64,000 bases of DNA. Source: Campylorhamphus procurvoides. Taxonomy: Eukaryota; Chordata; Aves; Passeriformes; Dendrocolaptidae. The stretch covers positions 186,001-250,000 of the forward strand of contig WBMV01000121.1 of assembly GCA_013396655.1 (NCBI GenBank), in the 5' to 3' direction. Of this stretch, positions 32,978 through 45,155 are shown piece by piece; position 1 is the first letter of the stretch, and every line of letters begins with the position of its first letter. The translations under genes were made by a program, and so were the position numbers. The notes under the pieces were generated by a model. The model was not told the origin of the DNA. It worked only from the letters and a program-made list of their open reading frames with translations, and did no database searches.

Positions 32978-33637
32978 TTACTGCAAGACGAGTGTGCAGA
33001 CGTGATTCTTGAAAATCCGAGTCGGACATTCATTCTTCTCATGTGAAATCTCTGATCCGAAGCTACTAATATCAGCAAAGTGTGCTTGGGAAAGCAGCGT
33101 TGCAGGAAGAGTTGCATCCACATGGAAAAATAAGACGGCAAAACATTCAAATAGTTTTCTGTAGGACAGCTTCCTGGTTTTGGAATCAGCATTGTATAAG
33201 TAGAAATAGAAGTATAGGATGGGTGGCAAAACATCACAGCTTCTGTGTTGGTTGAGGTAGCATTCATCTGGTGACTCTTATACACTTCATAATTTTGGAT
33301 GGCTTTTTCTGTAACAGCATTTTTATCTGAAAACAATGCTATGAGTATTTCCCTCCCTCACCTTAGTGTCCAGTTATAACAAGAGATGCCCAACAGAGCA
33401 TTTAGCCCAATGCTTATTCCTTGGTGTACAGCTTTCCTCAGGGACACTTGTTTGAGGAAAGTCTTAAGGTACGTTAAATGTTTGACTGCCTCTCTGTAGT
33501 TCTTCTTCCAGAGACATTGCAGACCATAACTCAGGTCATCCAGGGCGGGTATACTGTCCTCAGTGCTTCTGTGGTTCCTGCAGACTGCTCTGGCTGAATG
33601 GTTGGACACCACTTGCTAAGTCTGCTGCATTCTGCAA
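32978..33637 (-). pseudogene. Unidentified coding-like block with broken frame
   Basis: On the - strand, a reading frame from about 33612 down to 33361 encodes an 84-residue protein-like segment with amphipathic helices (for example LDDLSYGLQCLWKKNYREAV and then KHLTYLKTFLKQVS). It is stopped by TGA at 33360-33358. The same frame then stays open to about 33235 (for example NAVTEKAIQNYEVYKSHQMN). A different frame takes over from 33229 to 32978 (for example LYNADSKTRKLSYRKLFECF) and ends in TAA. The composition is protein-like and unlike the flanking intron. A tgttgttgcag acceptor-like site lies just upstream, near 33638. I do not recognise the family; a helical-repeat protein is a guess. It could be a decayed retrocopy, an exon of a lost gene, or chance. 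Confidence 0.4.
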
Positions 33638-33991
33638 CAACAGATCAAGATGCTTGTTAGAGAAATAAGCTCACAATAGATAAATTAACTAGCTTTAAGT
33701 TTTCTCCTCGATTCTTATTAGTATTTCTGGTTTTCTTACTGATTGTATTTGCTTGTGAAATGTTCTTTTAAAGGGAACAAGTTTTGTGGGAGTTCTGATA
33801 TCTTTATCTTTAAAAATAGTCATCTCTCAGGTTAGATTGTGGGATAGGAGGGGAGATTGGTCTTTTTTTTATTTGGGATTTTGACTTTTTTTAAACAAGC
33901 CTACCTTGATTTTTCTGTTTAAGAGTCTTAGCCTCTGAAGACAAAGCCCTAGATAACATATGTAACTTTGAAGCTGACATTGATTTTGGGG

Positions 33992-34052
33992 AAAAGGGAT
34001 TGGACCAGATGACCTGCAGAAGTACCTTTCAACATTAATTATTTCATGATTG
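33992..34052 (+). mobile_element. Short CR1 3'-end fragment
   Basis: A 60-nt remnant of the CR1 3' end: the gggattggaccagatgacct block, then a degraded pyrimidine-rich block and an altered terminal repeat (atttcatgattg). Confidence 0.75.
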
Positions 34053-36333
34053 CATTCTGTTATTAAAGGGCAGGGGGGGCAGATGGGTGGCCAGGAAACC
34101 AAAACCAAACAAAACCCCACTCATATTGTAGCATGTAGTTAAATAGTTCATGTGTGAAGTACAGCTACAGAATGCTTACAGCTAACGCGTGAGTCCACTG
34201 AAAACTGGCTTTCATCTATAATGTGAAATCTAAAATTTGCAATAGTAAGATTAGTTTGTTCCCTATGCTAGCACTCAATTTTTGTTTTGATTTATTGCGT
34301 ATTCATTGTATTATGGAGTTAAAGTTTTTGCAGCTCTTGAAATTGCTGGAATTTCCCATGAGTTTGTGAAGAAAGGCAGTCTCCCTAAAGAAAATAAGCT
34401 AATGTTTGGGTCAGAAAACCCTGAAAAAAGGCACTATGCCTTGCTTAAATAAGGGAGGTTAACTGTGTAAGGAATAGAGTGGCCTCTCAGCTGTAACTTG
34501 CACATGTTCTGCTGAAGGACCAAGTGTGGATCTCAGCTGGCAGTGTTGCAGCTGGTGAGAGGATATGTGTGTCTTTCCTGCTGCAGCAGCCATCCTAGCT
34601 TAAGCAGTTTTAATAGAAAGCTTTGCTAACCTGAGTTTTGGCTGATGCAGGTCACAGAGCTCTTGGACCTGTTAGGGTGTTAGCATCCCTTGGGAAGGAG
34701 TGAAAGCTGCCGTGGTGGGTGTGGGAGCCATGGGCTCTGGCTGGCACAGCTGTCTCCGTTTTTGTCACACACCAGCTGCAGCATTCAACCCAACAGTGAC
34801 CATCAAGGGAAACTAAACTGTACCTGGGCTACTTTCTGGCATAGAGAATGTATTTTCTCCATGCATTAGGAAAGAAGGGTTTGGACTTGCTATGTTGTGT
34901 TAGTGTAATCTTTGTGTGCCAGATAGAATGGACCTGACTGAACCTAATCCAGTGAATGGGGAAGTTTTCAGTCAGATGAGCTTCCTGGTCTGGTTCATTG
35001 TGCAGCTTCAGCTCTGGTTCAGGGAACCAGCTTGGTTTTTTTTCTTATTTTTCCCTTTTACAACCTTCATTTGGAGATGCAGGCTATGGCTGACATTACA
35101 CAGGGCAACCTGACCTGATTAAATTAAATGGCTGTCTCCTTACCTAGCTCTGGTGTGTAGCTAGTGCTCCTGTGAGTGGACTCAGCTTGAAGAGAGCCCC
35201 CTTGCCTTTCCTCCCCCTTCCTTTTCCAGTTGTTTTTGGGACTGGTGAGCTGAGTCAGCTTACATGTAGCTCTTCAGGCAGGTTCTAGAGATAGCATGAT
35301 AAAAGTAACGGAAGCCCAGGCCTAAATGTGAGACTAATCCCTGCAGTAGCCCAAGCTGTAAGAATGATTCTTCAGTCACCTGAATATTTGTCCTAGCAAT
35401 TCTATTTGCTAATGTTTCCTTCCACAGTAGCACTTGCTTTCATGAAAAAGTAGTGAGAATAATGATTTTAAATTAATTGTACAGGCATGCCTACAAATGC
35501 ATCTCTTTCTTTATTGCTGTGTGCCTCTTAATTATTTCCTTATGCTTTTACAAGTGTCTCATTTTCCCTTGCTTGCCTACAGGTCTAGCTGCTTCAGTTT
35601 CCTGTTGTTACCTGTCTCTTACATATGCACTCTAAATCTTGATTTCATGTGAGTTTAAAAAACAGGGTCTGACTCGGTGTCAGGAGTCACTTAAATATTC
35701 CTTAGTTTGTTGATAACGAGAACCTTACTCCTTTAAGCCTGCCAACTGTTCTACCATCTTGAGCAATATGGATAATAGAACTATAATCCAAAAATAGCTC
35801 ATTTAGCTTGCTGTGTTCATTGAGCTTTTCCTGTATGAAGCACTGAGCACACTCACATCATTTGTTTCACAAATGTGTTTGGATTCCGTGGCTTAATTTA
35901 TCATCTATAAAGCATTGCAGAAAACTGCTCTAAAGCATAAAGAAATCTTAGGGGGTTTTGGTACTTCTTTTAAATACTAACTCAGGCATCTTTAATCAGA
36001 GGAATTGTTAAATACTTTCTATTTTATGTGTAGGAATTTATGAAACAAGTTTGGCACAGGCTATGCTGAATTCTTAATTAGTATATGATGAGTTCGGGAA
36101 TGGAAATGAGCACTAGTTTCCTTTTTAGGTGTACAGAGCACAAAAAGTGTGATGACCTAAACTAAAATCCTTAGTTTATTTGAGAGTGTTGGAATCATTC
36201 AATACTGAAGCAATATGACAACAGAGAGAGATTAAGACAGCTTCTTCTTCTTTTCCGTTAGTTTTCTGTTATATTAACCTCTTGAGCTTTCCTAGTAAGT
36301 CGCGTTGCTCTTTCTGTATTTGTCTTTACTGTG

Positions 36334-36916
36334 TGTCATGGTTCAAGCCCCACGCAGCTGCTTGCTCACTCCCCCACCAGCAGGACTGGGGAGAGAATTG
36401 GAAGGGTAAAAGCCAGAAAATGTGGATTGAGATAAAGACAGTTTAATAGGGAAAGCAAAAGTCGCACACAGAAGCAGAGCAAAACAGGAATTAATTCACT
36501 GCTTCCCATGGGTAGGCAAGTGTTCAGCTATCTCTAGGGCAGGGAGATGGCTGAGCATCTAATGTGATGACAGGGCCCATTGTGTAACGGTTACTTGAGA
36601 AGGCGAATGCCATCACTCCAGATGTCCCCCTCTTCCTCCCTTTTTATATACTGAGCATGATGGTCATATGGTCTGGAACATCCCTTTGGTCAGTTTGGGT
36701 CAGCTGTCCCAGGCATGCAGGCATGGGTCCCACCCATGCACCCCTAGTCTGTTTGCCACTATGGCAGTATGAAAAACAGACAAGCCTTGTCTCTGTGTAA
36801 GGAATAACAAAATCATCCCTACATTATCAGCCCTGTGTTCAGCACAAATCTAAAACACAGCTCCATGCTAGCCCCTGTGAAGAAAATTAACACTACCCCA
36901 GCCAAAAACTGGGGTA
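36334..36916 (-). mobile_element. Endogenous retrovirus solo LTR
   Basis: A ~580-nt solo LTR, inserted in - orientation. The + strand left end begins TGTCATGGTT at 36334; the right end carries the complement of the LTR start (gaagaaaattaacactaccc to about 36916). Internal landmarks are tttaatag near 36443, tatatactgagcatgatg near 36644, and gtttgggtcagctgtcc near 36695. These I recall as common in an avian LTR family widespread outside galliforms. No retroviral gene is present. The right end is degraded, and the possible target duplication (actgtg at 36328 versus actgta at 36928) is imperfect. Confidence 0.82.
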
Positions 36917-36938
36917 TATTACAGTACACTGTAATATA
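36915..36938. repeat. Perfect inverted repeat at LTR boundary
   Basis: TATATTACAGT (36915-36925) and ACTGTAATATA (36928-36938) are exact reverse complements separated by two bases, starting at the last bases of the LTR. Confidence 0.9.
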
Positions 36939-39566
36939 AGGAAAAAAAGGTAAAGTTCATAGCAACTTCTGCAGTCATAACTAGTTAATGTCCCTGTACC
37001 TCTAGAGTGTCTGGAACATACTTGTGTAACTTCATTAGTTTAACAGGTGGATTTAATCCAGGAAAGATTCCTATATTAAGACACATTCCATACATATATA
37101 CACAGTAGTTACCAGAGTGATTATTCATTCCATACATACAGAGTCAAACTGGTTTGACAGTGCCAGCAGGGTAAGTTAAAACTACTAAAATTTTACAAGC
37201 ATTTTTTTTTTTTGTACCAGAAAAACTGGTCAGAGGTATGACACTTTTTTTCCAAGTAAACTGAGGATCTTTGGAATGGACAGAATTTTCTCATTTTGTG
37301 TCATCAAGCTGATGTTCTCATTTAGAGGGTTTTACATCAGAATCAAGGTACTTGATGGTGGGGTAGCCAGAGCAGCAGTGTAACATAATAGATACCACCT
37401 TTTATATCAAGTGGAGCATCCAAACATAATGAAATATGCTTCCTGCTACTACTTTTAAAGTCCTTAGTCCACACTGGTATAATAATTAGAAATACTATTA
37501 GTAGGAACCTCCTACTAGGACAATTAAAGTTGTATAACTTTTGTCCCTGGAGAAGGGCAAATTAAACATTGATGTCTTCTGGGTATAACTATGTTAGTGG
37601 AGAGGTCAGTGCTTCTGACTGCCAACCCTCAAAACTGCTGTCTGCTCTTGTGGGAATGGTTCCTGACCCATTTCAGTTGAAGTAAGTCTGAAATACTGTA
37701 AAAAGTAAGTATTTTCTAAGTTACTTTGCCATTGGGAAAGCTGCCACTTAAAAACTGAGGAAGAAGTAAAGAGGAGTGGTTTAATTGGTGTAAACTAATA
37801 AAAGTTTTCCACTGACATGTTGGCTTACTGAGTGCTTATCTAAAATAGTAATGGAAAACCATTGGACTTGATGATGCCATACTCAACACCACACAGTTTT
37901 GGCTAACTGATGATAGTGATGAATTTAAAAATAATTCTGACTCTTGCCAAGAAGGCTCACTAATTCATTTACTAGGGGCATAAGCTAACAATATGTCAGA
38001 TTTATGTACAAAAAGATTTTGGTAGCATTTTGAGTCTGAAGATTGAAGAGAAAAATGATAAATGCATTTTAAGTAATACAGAGGAGGTCTAATGCCTGTG
38101 TTCTGTGAAAATGCTTGGGTTTCAGTGCTACTTTTATTAAAATGGATTGGGGAATTGAGGTTCTGCAAAGAAAAGAGATGGATATGTAATTGTCTCATTT
38201 TTTTTTCAAAAGTTTTTGAAAGAGCTTAATTTTTTATTTAATTATGTGGAAAGCAATACTGTCAAACACTCAAGAAATAAATTTAACAGGTAGAGAACAA
38301 ATGCAGTGATTGCACTTGTAAAGCAACTCTAATTAGTGTAAGTACAGATGCTGATATTTGTGTTACTCTGTACCTAGAGCAACAAAAGCAGAGCCTTTCT
38401 GTGTTGGGTATCTTCTAAGAAAGGGATTTTTCTCTGGCCCCAGAAATTTATCACTAATAGGAAAATACACAAAGGTGTCATTACAGACTAAGGGAATACA
38501 AGGGTACAAAACCAGAATGTATTGGACATTTGCAGAGGCAGTAATCTGATCACATTGACAGTCTTAATGTTGTTGATTTGACGTAATTATCAGCAATGCA
38601 TCTCTCTTAAGGAAAATTTGAGAAAGGTTATGTTTGTTTTTTAGTTCTACAGTGTTTTAGATCTTAGTGGTAGATATGCAGAAAGATGTAGAAGGAAGTA
38701 ATAGCTTGAGACCTGACAGTATCATTAGCTAAATGGTCATGGGATAAAGTATTTCTTACCACTTCATTTTTCAGAAACTTTGTGGTAAAAGTAAAGGAAA
38801 GCATCTTAAGTCTGATGTGAAACAGGGAAACCACTAGAGCAGTTAAGCAATAACTGTAAGGAACTAAAGGCTTGCTAGTTGAAACAGTGAGTAAAGGAAA
38901 TAATTTTTGCAAGAGTTTTCAAAGTGAGATATAAATGAGGTAAAAATGATTTAGGCAATGTTTGTAAGCAACATAGTCCTTGATGAATTGGCAGGAGCGT
39001 TGGCTCTCCTTTCTCTCCTGTAGTAATAACATAACTAATGTTATTACAGCTCTTGGACATTTTAAAGAAGATTCTAGAAGTATGTGCAATTTTTTTCATG
39101 TTGTATTCTCTGCTCTTGTTTAGAATTCCAGCTCTCATCCTTTCAGTGTTTTAGATAACTTTAGAAAGGAAATATAAGTGTGGTTACCAGTCTTAAGCCT
39201 CTGGATAAAGTTTTTTATTTAACTTGATTTGTCTCATTCCCTTTGAAAGGAGAACAGAGCATTCTCAGAAAGAAACTGTCCATTGACTCAATATACTTCT
39301 TTCCTATACTAGTAATAAACATTTCTCGTATATTGCCTGGTGTGTGCTTTGAAGGTGTGTGGCATGGTTTTGACAAGTGTGAAAAACATTTCTGAAATCA
39401 GGAAGGTTCACATTAGATGAGAACACCTTGAAGATCACTTCTAGTTATTGAAGATCAAAATTCAGTCTGATGATCAAGTCAGAATCATTACGGTTAAAAA
39501 ACCCTCAAACATTGTGTGCAGCTGTTAACTCAGCATCGTTGTGATCACCACTAAATTATATCCCCA

Positions 39567-40430
39567 GGTACCACATCTGCATGCCTTTTGAACACTTCAG
39601 GGATGGTGATTCCATCACTTCCCTGGGCAGCCTGTTCCCATGCCTGACCACCCTTTCCGTGAAGAAATTTTTCCTAATGCCCAATGTAAACTTGAGGTTG
39701 TTTCCTCGTTATTTGAGTGCAGCTGCCCTTCACCTGGCTCTAGCCTCCTTTCAGGCAGTGGTAGAAGGTGATAAGATGCCCCCTGAGCCGCCTTTTCTCC
39801 GGATTAAACACATCCAGCTCCCTCAGCTGCTTCTCACAAGACTTGTGTTCCAGACCCTTCAGCAGCTCTGTTGTCCTTCTCCAGACACACTCCAGCCCCT
39901 CAAAATGTCTTTGTTGTAGCGAGGGGCCCAGAACTGGACACAGCACTTGAGATGTGGCCTTGTACTGAGTACAGGGGGAGAATCCCTGCTCTAGTCCTGT
40001 TGGCCCACGTTCAGCCATCAGCCAGCAAGCACCTGCAGGCATCAGTTCATTGATCCAGTCTGTCCACATCCTTCTGCAGAGCCTTCCTACCCTTCAGCAG
40101 ATCAACTTCTGCCCAGCTTAGTGTCATCTGTCAACTTACCAAGGGTGCCCTCGATCTTCTGGATTGTCGGTAAAGGCATTAAACTGGGCTGACTCCAGTA
40201 CTGAGCTCTGGGGAACACCACTGGTGACCAGCTGCCAACTGGTTATAGCGCCATTCACCACCTCTTGCTGGAGCCAGCCTTCCAGTCAGTTTTGTACTCA
40301 GGAAACAGGGCACCTGTCCAAGCCGTGAGCAGCCAGTTTGTCCAGGAGAATGCTGTGGGAGACGGTGCCAGCGGCTTTACTAACGTCTGAACAGACAACA
40401 TCCACAACCTTTTCCTCATCCACTAAGTCT
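39567..40430 (-). mobile_element. CR1 LINE fragment (antisense)
   Basis: About 860 nt of CR1 in antisense orientation. The 3'-most terminal repeat is missing; the + strand begins inside the 3' UTR (gaacacttcagggatggtga near 39590). It continues through cctgttcccatgcctgacc and the ctggacacagcacttgagat block, then into the coding-derived part (ctggggaacaccactggtgac near 40210). It is the longest 5' reach among the CR1 copies here. Confidence 0.92.
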
Positions 40431-42617
40431 TTGCTGGAAAATGAAGGTTTGTTGTAAAGTGTTTAAGGAATATTTTTCATTCCAGGTAGCTTTGAGTTTA
40501 GAATATATTTATTATTTCATGCTAATTCAACTTCTGAGAATGTTGGCTGGAGTAACTTGGAAAAAGAAGCTTCTAAAAACATGGAAAATGTGCTAAATTT
40601 TTAAGTTTATGTAACAGAAGAAAAATAGCTAAATTTAATTTTTTGCAGAGATCTCCAAAAGAATGATTAGGCACACCTTATGTGAAGTCTAACAGACACC
40701 TTAGGTAAGCAAAATGAACTACAAAACTTTTTATAGCTGTCCCACAGTTTGCTTCGAATTTTAGATACCCAGTTCTCCTTCACCTGTCCTGCTGCTCTTG
40801 TCCCAGAGCAAGATGCACAGCATGTAGCTGGTCCACACAGAGGTGCCCTTGCTGCCTCACACAACTGGCTGTGGGGCTTGTCTCATTCCAGGGTGAGCCA
40901 CAATTGAAAGCTGGCTGGGCCAGAAGCAAAGGGTACAATATCTTGGTGCAGTTCAACTGAATCATCAGTTTCCCACCCACAGCAATGGAAATGGAGCTTT
41001 TCCTCCTCCTGCATTTTCCCTCTTTTCCTCTCTTGACTTCTAGTGTGTTTTCCCTTTTGTCTGCAATAGAATGAATTTGACTGCAAAGTAAATCAATGTG
41101 CTTACCCAGCAGATGTTTGGTGCATTTCTGCCAGATGTGTTTTCTGTCTTTTTAGTGAGTTGAATTTGCCTAGTGTGTTGTCAAAACCACCATAGCTTGG
41201 TCAGGGTGAGCAGGAGCTCCTTGGGGGTGAGCTGTAATTCTGTTCAAACCGCCTTTGAAACTATTCCCTGACTGCAAGCAAGAAAGGTTTCTGCCAGTTT
41301 AGTTGCTTGAACTGACTTCTCAGGGCATTGTGTGTATGCCAGTGGAAGAAGAGACGAATAAAGCAAAAATGGGAAGTGGGATAGGAATGGCTACATCAGA
41401 AGCTGAGTTGTAACATGAAATGCTGCTTAAATATTTATAATGAAATATTGAAGCTGATGATTTTTTTCACCATTATACATGCTCATAAAGAGCAAAATCA
41501 CATATTTTATTGGAGGTGATTTAAATTAAGATATTTTAATACAGAGTGCTGGTGTTACTGGATTTGTCTGAGCCCTTCTGTTTAGAGATCTCTTAAGTTA
41601 AATAAGGCCATAACACACAAAAGAACCTTCTACTGAATATTTATGCAAATTGAAATTGCAGGTGTTAAAATATCAAACATCATGTATTTAATATGTAAAT
41701 ACTTGTCAGTAATATGTTGTGAGTACATTCCTTTTCCATTGTGTGCATGCCTCATGTGTTTATGCTCAGGTGATTTGTCCAGCTTTGACAGCTGATTCTA
41801 CATCCATAGATTGAATTTCTTTGTGCTTATTCCAGACAGTATGAAGAGATAGGACAGGTTCAACCTTTTCTCCAGGTTCCTCTTCATTGTAAGAGTTAGG
41901 TCTTATTTGTTTATTTGAAGTCTTGCATTCACACAAGTCTAGTTCAAATGAGAATCAGATACCTCTTTTAGGTAAATTTCAAAAATTTGCTTGTAATGGT
42001 TTATGCCTCTCTGAGAGCTGGTTTCCCTGTGACTTGTGCATCTCAGTTGGTTACGTACATATTCCTTCACTGCTTTACTCCAAGGCAAAACAGGTCAGTT
42101 TAAATCACTTTCAGTTTTCAGGCTGACTTGTTTTACTAATCTTAGCTGTGAGGGCAGTCACATCTGGTTTAGGAGAACTAAGTAGCAGGTGTAAAATAAT
42201 TCCTTAAAGCACACACCTGTTGATTCTGAAGGTCAGTCTTGTTTCCTACTGAGACTACACAGCAGAAATGTGCCTCTGAGCTGCAGGATGATGTAACTAG
42301 CAAAACAGAATGATTGGATGAGCAGTTGAAAAGCTTTTGTTTGGTTTGAGGTTTTTGTGTCTCAGCAGTCTCAGCATGGGATTCATACTGAAGCTCATAG
42401 CTCGTGAATTCAAGTTCAGAAATAGTTGGGTTTGAAACTCTTGTGAACACAGATTTCTCTTTTTCAGTTCTGAGAGTCATATTTCAGAAAAAAATTTTTT
42501 GACCAGTGAAACTTTTCTGATTGGGGAAGGATAATAATGTCACTATTTAGGGAATATTAGTGTAGTCAGGCTTTCAAAGTGCATTGTAATTTCTTTAGGT
42601 TATTATTTAACAATCTG

Positions 42618-42633
42618 CCGCGTGCCGGGGGGN
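42618..42633. other. GC-rich patch ending in one undetermined base
   Basis: A stretch of about 15 bases, ctgccgcgtgccgggggg then N, sits in strongly AT-rich intron sequence. It looks like a sequencing or assembly-join artefact rather than biology. Confidence 0.7.
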
Positions 42634-45059
42634 AAAAGACATACAGAGGAATATCTATCTATCTAATACAATAAATCACTATCTAAGCCTTTAAAACATG
42701 AATTTGTGAGTTCTGAGGTAATTGTCCATTTGTGGTATTGATCCTGGTTGTTCTGGCAGCCTTTGAGACATTGTACTCCGACAACAATCATCACCTTTAA
42801 AGCTTGATTCTAAACAGTTTGTTAAGGGATTTGCTTACCACTGTCCTTTCGGTTTTCTTTAGTTTTGTTTATTGTGGGGATATTTAGATTGTATTGCTAC
42901 AGCTGAGTACATCTTGAAGGTTGTGATTGGTTAATACTCTATTCCCTTCCAAACTCCTTGCTCTTTTTTCTCGTCTCTAATTTAGGATTCCTGCAAAAAT
43001 TATAGAGCATCAAGTCAGGGAATCTTTTCTAGAGAACTTCTTCCACTGCTCTTAAGAGTCTCTTAAAACAGAATATAATGACACTGCTCCGAAGAGCAAG
43101 AATAAAGGATGCTTATGGCCAGTTCTGGATTTGAGAGACCTGAGTATATTCAGTATTTTGTTAGCGCTGTTTGATAACACTGAATTAATAATGTAAAAAT
43201 ACCTGCTCTCTCTCACAGCTATTGTCTTGCTCACAAGAGAGAGATCTTGTTGCAGAGAGGTGTCAGTACCAAAACAGAATTCTGCCATCAGCAGTACAAA
43301 TTCTACCCATGCTCTTTGGTGAGGATTTGGCAGTCTGGCAAAGAACACAAATTCCAAGCTCAAAGAGCATAAAGTTCATTAACTCAAAATGAGAGACCAT
43401 TTAGTTCTGTATTAGGACTTCAAAAGTTCGGTATTTGTTAGCTGGAGGGCTAACTGCAAAGGCTGAAGAGTTGAAAGGTCTGTGCTGAAGAGTGTTTCTA
43501 CTACAGAATACAAAGCTTAGCTGTAAGTAAGCTCAAATGTGTGAAACTTCCGCAGCTACACTAGTTTCCTCAATTTTTTTTAAGTGGCTTTGGCTTACAT
43601 TTCTTGTAATTAGAAAATAATACTCTTTCTAGAAATACAGATTGAAGCAAGAAGATAGATCCATGTCAATCTCCTGGTTGTAGAGTATCTTATGGACCAG
43701 AAGTCTCCACTGGGCCTCTGTGTCTCTATGTTGCTTTTTTTTTCATTCTCCTTGTCTTGTTTCTTCACCAGGTTCATCTGTAAGATCTAAAAATAAGTGT
43801 GTCTAAGCTCCATGGCTCATCTCACAACAAATTATAGAGCTGTGGGAAAGTATGGAAGGCTTCAGATGGCTTAAGATGATGTAAATTGTTGGTGCTGTGG
43901 GAAGGTGTGACCTACAGTTCCCCTCCACCACTGGTACAGCAGTAGTATTTGCAGGGTAGGATAGCAAGGGCAAGTCATTCCTTGGGCTGAGAACTAACGC
44001 GGACAAAAATAACACTTTGGTGTTGGCTGCAAAGTCACAGATGTACCAGTACTGGGAGCAGGGAGAGAGACTGAAAACTCTGGCCAAGAGACAGATCAGG
44101 ACTAGCCCTTTTGTTGACAGAATTGTTCTGAATAAGGTAGCAGTGAGCAAAAAAGGCAAGACCTTTCTTCCTTGTCAAGACTGTGGACAAAGTACGCAGT
44201 GAGTCTTGGAGAAATTAGGTCTCTCATTTACTGACTTTGTGGCCAAAATATTAATGTGTTACTATGTTAACATGAAGCAATTGTATGGCAGAGAACATTA
44301 AAGAGAATCTTTAATTATAATTTTGCGGTGCAACAGATAAGTAAGAATTTTTCTTTTATTCTTGATGTCTGAGTCAATTTCTAGAAAAGCAGTTTTCCAG
44401 ATTTTGCCTCCTGTGCAAGTTTAGTATTTGACTGTAGCTTTTACTGGATGAAGAGTAAATTAAACTTTTTACTGTATTGTATTAATTTCCATTTGCTGCT
44501 AAGATAGTGCAACATAGCTATAGCAGTAATAAACAGTATTCAGTATTCTTGTTGGAGCATGTTAATTCTGTAGGAGTTTTAGGGAAGTATTCAGTGATCG
44601 TAAAGCTATAAAGGTTAAAGCTGTAGGCTCTGTTGGTAAGCAGGACTAAAATTGACAAGATCATAATCATGCTTTGTTACAGGCTTTTCTGATGGGAAAA
44701 TAATATGTAGTCTAGTTTCTTTGAGGAAAGTAATGTAGAAAGTGCCAGAGACTAATTGCTAAATGGAAGGTGTTACAGTTTTCTCAAAAGGTTTACATAA
44801 GGGAACATGTGCTTTCCGCAAAATTGGTTTAATCTGGACAAAATAAGCCTTCTTGCGCATAGCTCTTTAAACTAGACACGTAGTGAGGTAAAACTTTAAA
44901 AACAGATAATTGTTTATTGTGTCCGTGAAAGCATCTGTACAGTAGACCTATATGGAAGCAGTCAAATGATTTTGCAAATCAAACTGATTTCAAAAAAATA
45001 GGGGATTTTTTGTAATTGCAAGCAACTCTTGTTTCTGTAGCTAAAAAAAATGGTGCATC

Positions 45060-45155
45060 TTGGAGTTGTACAATATTGAAGGTGGAAGGGGTCATCAGGA
45101 GGTCTCTAGTCCAAAATACCACTCAAAATGGGATCAGCTCTGAGATCAGACTAGA
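45060..45155 (-). mobile_element. Short CR1 3'-end fragment (antisense)
   Basis: A ~95-nt degraded remnant. The + strand shows the ggtggaaggggtcatcagga block, ctctagtcca, and a ctcaaaatgggatcagctctgag block, all in the order of the complemented CR1 3' end. Confidence 0.8.

Noticed and set aside
31664..33029. Long open frames on both strands spanning 31.6-33.0 kb
   Set aside because: Most of their length is the 493-base N run read as X; the real flanks are CR1 and GC-rich sequence with no domains.
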